From: Fulvimarina sp040239565 | Lineage (GTDB): Bacteria > Pseudomonadota > Alphaproteobacteria > Rhizobiales > Rhizobiaceae | Assembly (NCBI RefSeq): GCF_040239565.1 | Contig: NZ_JBEHWS010000006.1 | Location: 186,001 to 250,000, forward strand | Direction: 5' to 3' | DNA: 64,000 nucleotides | In this document: piece after piece, positions 48,593 to 56,198 of the stretch | Layout of the letters: each line of letters starts with the position of its first letter | Numbering within the stretch: position 1 is the first letter of the stretch | The notes under the pieces: model-generated | The model's input: only the letters and a program-made list of their open reading frames with translations | Told to the model about the DNA's origin: nothing | The model's database searches: none | Made by a program: the position numbers and the translations under genes

Positions 48593-49009
48593 ATGACCAT
48601 CACGATCTACCACAACCCGAAATGCGGCACCTCCCGCAACGTGCTCGCGATGATCCGCGAGGCCGGCGAAGAACCCGACGTGATCGAATATCTGAAGACC
48701 CCACCGAGCCGGGAGCGTCTCGTCGAGCTGCTCTGCGACATGAACATGACCCCGCGAGCGCTCCTTCGCCGGAAGGGCACGCCCTATGATGAGCTCGGCC
48801 TCGCCGACGATAGCCTGAGCGACGACCAGCTGATCGACGCGATGATGGAGCATCCCATCCTTATAAATCGGCCGATCGTGGTTTCGGAGCGTGGTACAAA
48901 ACTCTGCCGGCCGTCCGAAGAGGTGCTGGAACTGCTGCCGGATGGCGTGGTGAAGAGCTTCACGAAGGAGGACGGCGAGGTCGTCGTCACAGGCGGAGCC
49001 AAGGCGTGA
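48593..49009 (+). CDS. arsC: Arsenate reductase, glutaredoxin type
   Basis: This 138-residue enzyme reduces arsenate to arsenite using glutathione and glutaredoxin. The catalytic Cys11 lies in YHNPKCGTSRN, and INRPIVVSERGTKLCRPSEEV contains the arsenate-binding Arg residues. The start is the ATG of MTITIYHNP. With the upstream thioredoxin-type arsC broken, this is probably the working reductase of the operon. Its stop overlaps the GTG start of arsH. Confidence 0.95.
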   Translation: MTITIYHNPKCGTSRNVLAMIREAGEEPDVIEYLKTPPSRERLVELLCDMNMTPRALLRRKGTPYDELGLADDSLSDDQLIDAMMEHPILINRPIVVSERGTKLCRPSEEVLELLPDGVVKSFTKEDGEVVVTGGAKA

Positions 49010-49737
49010 CGTTTGAGAATATCGCGTTTTCCGACCTGCCGCATATCGATCCTGACCAGCTGAGGCCGATCGACCCGGCGCTCTTCGCCCCGGCGAACGA
49101 TCCCGGCCACCCTCCGCGCATCCTCCTGCTGCACGGCTCGACGCGCGAGCGATCCTATTCGCGGCTTTTGAAAGAGGAGGCCGGACGCCTGCTCGCTTGG
49201 TACGGCTGTGAAGTGCGAAACTTCGATCCCGCCGGCCTGCCGCTTCCCGACGACGCGCCGACCGATCATCCGAAGGTCGCGGAATTGCGCGAACTTGCCC
49301 AATGGGCCGAGGGCATGGGCTGGTTCAGCCCCGAGCGCCATGGCGCGATGAGCGGCATCATGAAGGCGCAGATCGACTGGATCCCCCTCTCGCTCGGTGC
49401 CGTTCGCCCGACCCAGGGCAAGACGCTCGCCGTCTTCCAGGTCTGCGGCGGCTCGCAAAGCTTCAACGCGGTGAACCAGATGCGCATTCTCGGGCGCTGG
49501 ATGCGGATGGTGACGATCCCCAACCAATCCTCGGTCGCAAAAGCCTTCAACGAATTCGACGAGGCAGGCCGCATGCTGCCCTCGGCCTATTACCAGCGGG
49601 TGGTCGATGTCTGCGAGGAACTGGTGAAGTTCACCTATATGACCCGCGCCCGCTCGGCGGCGCTCACCGACCGCTACTCGGAGCGGGTCGAGAGCGCGGA
49701 AGAGCTGTCGAAGCGCGTAAACCAGAAGGGCATCTGA
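49006..49737 (+). CDS. arsH: Arsenical resistance protein ArsH (NADPH-FMN oxidoreductase)
   Basis: This 243-residue flavodoxin-like protein has a GTG start overlapping the arsC stop (GTGA). The FMN-binding loop LLHGSTRERSYSRLL is near residue 41, and PERHGAMSGIMKAQIDWIPLS is the ArsH family segment. ArsH oxidises trivalent organoarsenicals such as methylarsenite and produces resistance. It is the last gene of the operon. Confidence 0.96.
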   Translation: MTFENIAFSDLPHIDPDQLRPIDPALFAPANDPGHPPRILLLHGSTRERSYSRLLKEEAGRLLAWYGCEVRNFDPAGLPLPDDAPTDHPKVAELRELAQWAEGMGWFSPERHGAMSGIMKAQIDWIPLSLGAVRPTQGKTLAVFQVCGGSQSFNAVNQMRILGRWMRMVTIPNQSSVAKAFNEFDEAGRMLPSAYYQRVVDVCEELVKFTYMTRARSAALTDRYSERVESAEELSKRVNQKGI

Positions 49738-49819
49738 GCCGCCCTGCTTCTGGCATGCGGCGCGCGGCATCCATGTTCTTCCCAAGCGCGCCCGGCCTTG
49801 CTACATGCACTGCCATGTT

Positions 49820-49921
49820 GAAGACGCGCGCGATCATTCACACGATACGAATTAGCCGCCCGGCCCTCTGAACGCCGCCCGAAAAGAGCGACGAGGGACC
49901 GGGACGAAGACGCGCGCGATC
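49820..49921 (+). promoter_or_regulatory. Structured leader upstream of ileS
   Basis: A 16-bp direct repeat starting GAAGACGCGCG occurs at 49820-49835 and 49906-49921. Between the copies a hairpin forms: CCCGGCCCTC (49859-49868) pairs with GAGGG and CCGGG (49893-49897 and 49899-49903), with a one-base bulge and a 24-nt loop. This could be a 5' leader element of ileS. No T-box specifier architecture was recognised. Confidence 0.4.
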
Positions 49922-50014
49922 TGCGTCCGTACTCCGGCGCAGCCAAATTTCCCATGCGCCACAAGCCGCCTCCGATGAGGAAACGTGGCCGCTAGTCTGG
50001 ATCGAAGACAAGAT

Positions 50015-53011
50015 ATGAGCGAGACGAAGACCCCGGGCGGAGAGACGCCGGACACCGTCGACTACTCCACCACGCTGTTTCTGCCGCAGACCGATTTTCC
50101 GATGCGCGCCGGGCTTCCCAAGGTGGAGCCCGAATGGATCGCCAAATGGGACGAGATGGATCTCTACGGCGAGATGAGAAAGGCGGGCGAAGGCCGGCCG
50201 AAATACGTGCTGCATGACGGCCCGCCCTATGCCAACGGCAATCTCCATATCGGCCACGCCCTCAACAAGGTGCTGAAGGACGTCATCACGCGCTCGTTCC
50301 AGATGCGCGGCTACGACGCCAACTACGTGCCGGGCTGGGACTGCCACGGCCTGCCGATCGAGTGGAAGATCGAGGAGCAGTACCGCGCCAAGGGCCTCAA
50401 CAAGGACGAGGTGCCGATCAACGAATTCCGGCAGGAATGCCGCGATTTCGCGACCCACTGGATCGGCGTCCAGACGGAAGAGTTTCGCCGGCTCGGCGTC
50501 GAGGGCGATTTCGACACGCCGTATCTGACGATGAATTTCGACTCGGAGTCCGTCATCGCGGGCGAACTTCTGAAGTTCGCCATGAGCGGCCAGCTCTATC
50601 GCGGTTCCAAGCCCGTGATGTGGTCCGTGGTCGAAAAGACCGCGCTCGCCGAGGCCGAGGTCGAATATCACGACCATGAGTCCGACACGATCTGGGCGGC
50701 GTTTCCGGTGCGTTCTGTGGTCCGTAACGGTGCTCAGATGTCGCCGCTCATCTATGCGTCCGTCGTCATCTGGACGACGACGCCCTGGACGATCCCCGGC
50801 AACCGGGCGATCGCCTATTCGGATCGCATCGCCTATGGCCTATATGAGGTGACGGCTGCCGAGAATGATTTCGGGCCGCAGCCGGGCGCGAAATATGTGC
50901 TTGCCGATGCGCTCGCCGCCAGCGTCTTCGAAAAGGCCAAGCTTCAGGCTGAACGCCGCACCGACGTTTCGGCAGCCGACCTTGAGGGCCTTATCTGCGA
51001 TCATCCGCTCAAGGGCCTTGCCGGCGGCTATGAATTCCCCGTCCCGCTCATCGCCGGCGACCATGTGACCGACGATGCCGGCACGGGATTCGTCCACACC
51101 GCGCCCGGCCACGGCCGCGAGGATTTCGACGCCTGGATGGACATGCGCCGCGATCTCGAAAAGCGCGGCATCGACACGGCGATCCCCTTCACCGTTGATG
51201 ACGACGGCTTCTACACCAAGGACGCGCCGGGCTTCGACGCGGCTTCGGAAGGCGGCGCGGCCCGCGTCATCGACGACAAGGGCAAGAAGGGCGATGCCAA
51301 CAAGCGCGTCATCGAAGCGCTGATTGCGGCTGACAATCTCGTCGCGCGCGGCCGGCTGAAGCATTCCTATCCCCATTCCTGGCGTTCCAAGAAGCCGGTC
51401 ATCTTCCGCAACACGCCGCAATGGTTCGTGGAGATGGACAAGGATCTCGGGGGCTATGGTCTGGATACGGCCAGTCAGGTTGCCGGCGAGGATACCCTCC
51501 GCAACCGCGCCCTCAATGCAATCGACCAGACCCGCTTCGTGCCGGCCTCCGGCCAGAACCGCCTGCGCGGCATGATCGCCGACCGTCCCGACTGGGTTCT
51601 TTCCCGGCAAAGAGCCTGGGGCGTGCCGATCTGTGTCTTCGTCGATGAGGACGGCAACATCCTAAAGGACGAGGCGGTCAATGCCCGCATCCTCGAGGCC
51701 TTCGAGGCGGAAGGGGCCGATGCCTGGTTTGCCGAAGGCGCGCGCGAGCGCTTTCTCGGATCGAAGGCGAACGAGGGCTGGACCATGGTCCGCGACATCC
51801 TCGATGTCTGGTTCGATTCCGGTTCGACCCACGCCTTCTGCCTCGAAAAGCGGTCCGACCTGAAATGGCCGGCCGACCTTTATCTCGAAGGCTCCGACCA
51901 GCATCGCGGCTGGTTCCATTCCTCGCTGCTCGAAAGCTGCGGCACGCGCGGCCGCGCCCCTTATGACACCGTCCTCACCCATGGCTTCGTCATGGACGAG
52001 GAGGGGCGCAAGATGTCGAAGTCCCTCGGCAACGTCGTCACGCCCCAAGAGGTGATCAAGCAGTCCGGCGCCGACATCCTGCGGCTCTGGGTGGTATCGT
52101 CCGACTATTCGGAGGACCTGCGCCTCGGCAAGACGATCCTTCAGACGAATGTCGACAGCTATCGCAAGCTCAGGAACACGGTTCGCTGGATGCTCGGCAC
52201 GCTCGCCCACGATCGCGGCGAGACCGTGCCCTATGACGAGATGCCGGAACTTGAACGGCTGATGCTCCACCGCCTCGCCGAACTCGACGAGCTGGTGCGC
52301 AAGGGATATGACGGTTTCGACTTCAAGCGCATCTCGCGCGCGCTTCTCGATTTCGTCGTCACCGAACTGTCGGCCTTCTACTTCGATATCCGCAAGGATT
52401 CGCTCTATTGCGATCCGCCGTCCGCGACCCGCCGCAAGGCTTCGTTGCAGGTGGTGCGGACGATCTTCGACCGGCTGGTGACCTGGCTCGCGCCCATGCT
52501 GCCCTTCACCATGGAAGAGGCATGGCTGTCGCGCTATCCGGAGGCGAAATCGGTTCATCTGGAGCAGTTCTTCACTGTCGATCCGGCCTGGCGCGACGAG
52601 GCACTGGCCGCCCGCTGGCGGGAAATCCGGAAAGTTCGGCGCGTCGTGATGGGCGCGCTCGAACAGAAGCGTAGGGATAAGGTGATCGGCTCCTCGCTGG
52701 AGGCCTGGCCCACGGTGCATATTGCCGACGATCAGCTCCGCGCGCTCGCCGAAACGGTGGATTTCGCGGAAATCGCCATCACTTCTGGTCTCAGGATCGA
52801 GGCCGGCGAAGGGCCGGCGGATGCCTTCCGTCTGCCGGAGAGCGCCGGTGTCGCCGTCGTCTTCGACAAGGCGAAGGGCGAAAAATGCGCCCGCTCATGG
52901 AAGATCACTGGCGATGTGGGCTCCGATCCGGAATACCCGGACGTTTCGGCACGCGACGCCGAGGCTTTGCGCGAGCTGAAGGCCGAGGGTCGGCTGACGT
53001 CGGCAGCCTGA
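50015..53011 (+). CDS. ileS: Isoleucyl-tRNA synthetase
   Basis: This 998-residue class I synthetase charges tRNA-Ile. The start is the ATG of MSETKTPGGETPD; an upstream in-frame start has no SD. The signature NLHIGHALN lies near residue 80 and GRKMSKSLGN near residue 665. The CP1 editing domain (TTPWTIPGNRAIAY, then GTGFVHTAPGHG) is present. The length and lack of a C-terminal zinc finger fit the alphaproteobacterial type. A lipoprotein gene follows on the same strand. Confidence 0.97.
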   Translation: MSETKTPGGETPDTVDYSTTLFLPQTDFPMRAGLPKVEPEWIAKWDEMDLYGEMRKAGEGRPKYVLHDGPPYANGNLHIGHALNKVLKDVITRSFQMRGYDANYVPGWDCHGLPIEWKIEEQYRAKGLNKDEVPINEFRQECRDFATHWIGVQTEEFRRLGVEGDFDTPYLTMNFDSESVIAGELLKFAMSGQLYRGSKPVMWSVVEKTALAEAEVEYHDHESDTIWAAFPVRSVVRNGAQMSPLIYASVVIWTTTPWTIPGNRAIAYSDRIAYGLYEVTAAENDFGPQPGAKYVLADALAASVFEKAKLQAERRTDVSAADLEGLICDHPLKGLAGGYEFPVPLIAGDHVTDDAGTGFVHTAPGHGREDFDAWMDMRRDLEKRGIDTAIPFTVDDDGFYTKDAPGFDAASEGGAARVIDDKGKKGDANKRVIEALIAADNLVARGRLKHSYPHSWRSKKPVIFRNTPQWFVEMDKDLGGYGLDTASQVAGEDTLRNRALNAIDQTRFVPASGQNRLRGMIADRPDWVLSRQRAWGVPICVFVDEDGNILKDEAVNARILEAFEAEGADAWFAEGARERFLGSKANEGWTMVRDILDVWFDSGSTHAFCLEKRSDLKWPADLYLEGSDQHRGWFHSSLLESCGTRGRAPYDTVLTHGFVMDEEGRKMSKSLGNVVTPQEVIKQSGADILRLWVVSSDYSEDLRLGKTILQTNVDSYRKLRNTVRWMLGTLAHDRGETVPYDEMPELERLMLHRLAELDELVRKGYDGFDFKRISRALLDFVVTELSAFYFDIRKDSLYCDPPSATRRKASLQVVRTIFDRLVTWLAPMLPFTMEEAWLSRYPEAKSVHLEQFFTVDPAWRDEALAARWREIRKVRRVVMGALEQKRRDKVIGSSLEAWPTVHIADDQLRALAETVDFAEIAITSGLRIEAGEGPADAFRLPESAGVAVVFDKAKGEKCARSWKITGDVGSDPEYPDVSARDAEALRELKAEGRLTSAA

Positions 53012-53028
53012 GAATTTACGATGGTACG

Positions 53029-53049
53029 AGGCGGCGAGCGTCGCCGCCT
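53029..53049 (+). terminator. Hairpin after ileS
   Basis: AGGCGGCGA (53029-53037) pairs perfectly with TCGCCGCCT (53041-53049) around a 3-nt loop. It lacks a T-run, so termination is only probable. Confidence 0.45.
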
Positions 53050-53206
53050 TGCCACAACCGTTGACGAAGTTTTAAGACTTCGCGCGGCGGATTGACGGAA
53101 CGGCGTATTGTCGCCCGATTCCGCTGACAAGAGCCGGTAAGCGGTGCGCGAACGTGAGGGGTCCGATTGCGCACCAATGGGGATGAAGGCCGAGGGGGCC
53201 ATCTTG

Positions 53207-53884
53207 ATGATTTCGACCGACACACGCCGTATCGTGATGAAACGTGCCGCACAGGCTGCGCTTTTGGCAGGCGTCGCTGCGTTGTCCGGCTGTCTCGGAC
53301 CGACTTACGGCACCGGCAAAAGCCAGGGCGAAATGTTCTTCGACGATCTGAACAACATCGTCGCGCTCGGTGGGTCAAGCGATGCCGAACCGATCGCCTA
53401 TACCGAGCGTGAAGCCCTTCGCACGCCCGAGAATACCTCCGTCCTGCCGGCGCCTCAGCAGCGTTCGGGGCCGGAGACCGATCGCCAGCGTGCCGCCCGT
53501 CTGCAGGCGGCAGCATATCAGGGCGAAGGTCCGGTTCCGGCTTCCGAGATGAACCGGCAGAAGGAAGGCGTCACCCAGGACTATCTCGACCGGACACGCG
53601 GCGACGGCTACAATTTCGAGAGAATGCGGAACTCGGGAGAATCGGGCGTGCTGCCGCCCCAGGAACTCGCCCGTCGCTCCGAACTGTTCAGGCAGAAGAT
53701 GGCCGAGCGCAACGGCGCGGACCGCCAGACGCGCAAAATGCTTTCCGAGCCACCGCTCGACTACCGCCAGCCGTCTGCCGCTGCGCCTGTCGGCGAACTG
53801 GGTGAAGACGAAGCAACCAAACAGCGCCGTCTGCGGGGCTCGAAGTCGCTTCTCTCCAAGGTGGGCGACTACCTGCCCTTCTAG
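53207..53884 (+). CDS. Uncharacterised lipoprotein
   Basis: This is a 225-residue predicted lipoprotein. The ATG chosen follows GAGGGGG by eight bases. A lipobox ALSGC gives lipidation of the Cys about residue 27. The mature part is hydrophilic and Arg/Gln/Glu-rich, with a proline segment TPENTSVLPAPQQ after YTEREALR that recalls the BamF-like (DUF3035) pattern in alphaproteobacteria. That relation is weak. It ends with a basic LRGSKSLLSKVGDYLPF tail. The gene lies between ileS and a D-Ala-D-Ala carboxypeptidase gene, 12 bp from the latter, so an envelope role is likely. Confidence 0.75.
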   Translation: MISTDTRRIVMKRAAQAALLAGVAALSGCLGPTYGTGKSQGEMFFDDLNNIVALGGSSDAEPIAYTEREALRTPENTSVLPAPQQRSGPETDRQRAARLQAAAYQGEGPVPASEMNRQKEGVTQDYLDRTRGDGYNFERMRNSGESGVLPPQELARRSELFRQKMAERNGADRQTRKMLSEPPLDYRQPSAAAPVGELGEDEATKQRRLRGSKSLLSKVGDYLPF

Positions 53885-53896
53885 GCCGCCGTCCTA

Positions 53897-55003
53897 ATGC
53901 CGCGTCTCCTGTCGAGAAATCCTGCGGATCGCAGGTCCACCCGTTCCGTCACGCGGGGCGTCAACCGGTTGCGTGCACTTGCCGGCCTGTGTCTTCCGCT
54001 GATTTTCTCCGCACCGCTTGCCCATGCGACCCCGGCGCTGGTGGTGGACGCCGAGACGCGCGCCGTGCTGTTCGCCGAAGAGGCGGGCCATCCCTGGTAT
54101 CCGGCTTCGACGACGAAGCTGATGTCGGCCTATGTCACTTTCGAAGCCCTGAAGGCCGGCGAGGTAACCCTCGACACGCCGGTGACCATCTCCAAGCTTG
54201 CCATGACGCAGGCTTCGCTCCACGCGGGCCTCAGTGCCGGTCGCGCCATGCGGCTGGAGGATGCGCTCTTCGCCATGGTCGTCGGCTCGGCCAACGAGGT
54301 CGCGATCTCGCTTGCGGAAACCGTTGCCGGCAGCACGGAAGCCTTTGCCGAGCGGATGAATGCCGCAGCAAGCCGTCTCGGCATGACGGCGACCCATTTC
54401 GACAATCCGAATGGGCTTTTCGCCGCAAGCCAGCATACGACGGCGCGCGATCTGGCGCTTCTCGGTCTCGCCGCCACGCGCGAATATCCGCAATATGGCA
54501 AGCTCTTCGAGACCTCGATCGTCGTCATCGACGGTAAGAAGCTCGAAACAGAGAACGTTCTCCTGACGGACTTTCCGGGCACGCTTGGGCTTAAGACCGG
54601 CTTCCTCTGCGCATCCGGCCGCAACATCGTCGCGATGGCCGAACGGGATGGACGGCGGATTTTGGTCGTACTCCTCGGTGCGACTACCGGCCGCGAGCGG
54701 GCAGAGCGTGCGGCCAAGCTGATGAGCGAAGCGTTCGCGGGCGTACTTCGGCCCACGGGCACCGATCTCCAAAGTCTGCCTAACCAGCCAGAAATTCAGC
54801 CCGAAGACATGCGCATGCGCGTCTGCAGTGCCGAAACGGCAGCCTATGAGGCCAAGCGCAACGATCTCTATCCAATGGGGCTTCCCGGCGAGACGAGCTA
54901 TCTTCAGGCGTCGACCCAGCCAGAAAGCTATGCGTTCGAGACCCTGCCCAGTGCGGCGCTCTTCGACGTTCCGCTTCCGATTTGGCGTCCTGCGCAGCCA
55001 TAA
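53897..55003 (+). CDS. D-alanyl-D-alanine carboxypeptidase (penicillin-binding protein 5/6 type)
   Basis: This is a 368-residue exported serine peptidase of the S11 family. All three active-site motifs are present: Ser71-Thr-Thr-Lys74, Ser131-Ala-Asn133 and Lys233-Thr-Gly235. A signal segment covers residues about 25-44. It trims the terminal D-Ala of peptidoglycan stem peptides. The C-terminal domain is shorter than in E. coli DacA and lacks an obvious amphipathic membrane anchor. It starts 12 bp after the lipoprotein gene, so the two probably share a transcript. Confidence 0.93.
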   Translation: MPRLLSRNPADRRSTRSVTRGVNRLRALAGLCLPLIFSAPLAHATPALVVDAETRAVLFAEEAGHPWYPASTTKLMSAYVTFEALKAGEVTLDTPVTISKLAMTQASLHAGLSAGRAMRLEDALFAMVVGSANEVAISLAETVAGSTEAFAERMNAAASRLGMTATHFDNPNGLFAASQHTTARDLALLGLAATREYPQYGKLFETSIVVIDGKKLETENVLLTDFPGTLGLKTGFLCASGRNIVAMAERDGRRILVVLLGATTGRERAERAAKLMSEAFAGVLRPTGTDLQSLPNQPEIQPEDMRMRVCSAETAAYEAKRNDLYPMGLPGETSYLQASTQPESYAFETLPSAALFDVPLPIWRPAQP

Positions 55004-55148
55004 GCTGCAAGAATTTTGCCGGCGTCGATTTTCGTTGGTACCATGAAGCGCCAAAGCGGGCCTAAAGCCCTTCCCCTTCAAAGATTTCGCTACATTTTAC
55101 GCGAATTCCTTGTGGCGGCGTGCCCGCTTCTCTCGACGATAGTGGGCA

Positions 55149-56198
55149 ATGGGACGGGTCACCTTTCTCCGATTCTTCGTATCCGTAAGGTGTCTTGCCA
55201 TCGCCCTGTCGAAGGGCCTGATTGCTCCCCTCATATCTCTGATTTTTCTGACCGCCTGCAGCGGCCCGCAATCGACGCTCACAGGCGCGGGGCTCGAAGC
55301 CTCGCAGGTCGAGCATCTGTTCTGGATCATGCTCGTCGGCGCGGTGGTCATCTGGTGCATAACCATCGGCCTCTCGATCTATGCGACGCGGGTGAGGCCC
55401 GGCACCCACAGTGAAAAGACCGGCACGCGGCTCATCGTTTGGGGTGGCGCCGTCTTCCCGACCGTCGTCCTCACGGCGCTTCTGGTCTATGGTCTTGCAC
55501 TGATGCCGGAATTCCGGGCCGAGGCGAACGGCCCGACCATCGCGGTCTCTGGCGAGCGCTTCTGGTTCCGCGTCGCCTACGATGTCGAGGGCGAGCCGGG
55601 CGTCGTCAAAAGCCTGCCGCCCGGCGGCGTCGAGAGCGCGAACGAGATCTGGCTTCCCGTCGGCCGGCGGACGGAGCTGCTGCTCGGAAGCCCGGATGTC
55701 GTCCACTCCTTCTGGGTGCCGGCGATCGCCGGCAAGATGGATATGATTCCCGGCCGGGTGAACCGGCTGGTGGTCGAGCCCACGAAGGAAGGGGTCTACA
55801 ACGGCGTCTGCACCGAGTTCTGCGGCGATGCCCATGGCCAGATGGGCTTTCGTGTCGTCGTCGTCTCCGAGGAAGAATACGCAGCTTACGTCGCCGCCCA
55901 GAACGAGCCTGCTCAGGCCACCTCCGGGCCTGGCCACGACGCCTTCATGCAGAACGGCTGCGACGCCTGCCACGCGGTGCGCGGAACGGAGGCGAACGGC
56001 GCGGTCGGTCCGGACCTCACCCATGTGGGCTCGCGCCGCACGATCGCGGCCGGCCTTCTGGAAAACACCCCTGAAAACCTCGCCGAATTCATTCGCGCGA
56101 CCGAGCATGTGAAGCAGGGCGTCGAGATGCCGTCCTACGGTATCCTGCCGGACGAAGAGATCACCGCCATCGCGGCCTGGCTGGAGCAGCTGAAATGA
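55149..56198 (+). CDS. coxB: caa3-type cytochrome c oxidase subunit II fused to cytochrome c
   Basis: This is a 349-residue membrane lipoprotein-like subunit; a lipobox LTAC places Cys37 at the mature end. Two membrane helices follow (about 55-78 and 96-118). The CuA site is complete: His186, Cys221, Cys225, His229 and Met232 (CTEFCGDAHGQM). A C-terminal cytochrome c domain has CDACH at 271-275 and a Met in VEMPSYG. It receives electrons from soluble or membrane cytochrome c. The stop overlaps the next start by four bases. Confidence 0.95.
   Translation: MGRVTFLRFFVSVRCLAIALSKGLIAPLISLIFLTACSGPQSTLTGAGLEASQVEHLFWIMLVGAVVIWCITIGLSIYATRVRPGTHSEKTGTRLIVWGGAVFPTVVLTALLVYGLALMPEFRAEANGPTIAVSGERFWFRVAYDVEGEPGVVKSLPPGGVESANEIWLPVGRRTELLLGSPDVVHSFWVPAIAGKMDMIPGRVNRLVVEPTKEGVYNGVCTEFCGDAHGQMGFRVVVVSEEEYAAYVAAQNEPAQATSGPGHDAFMQNGCDACHAVRGTEANGAVGPDLTHVGSRRTIAAGLLENTPENLAEFIRATEHVKQGVEMPSYGILPDEEITAIAAWLEQLK

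Noticed and set aside
49738..50014. T-box riboswitch before ileS
   Set aside because: T-boxes are rare in proteobacteria, and no specifier loop, antiterminator sequence or terminator with T-run is visible.
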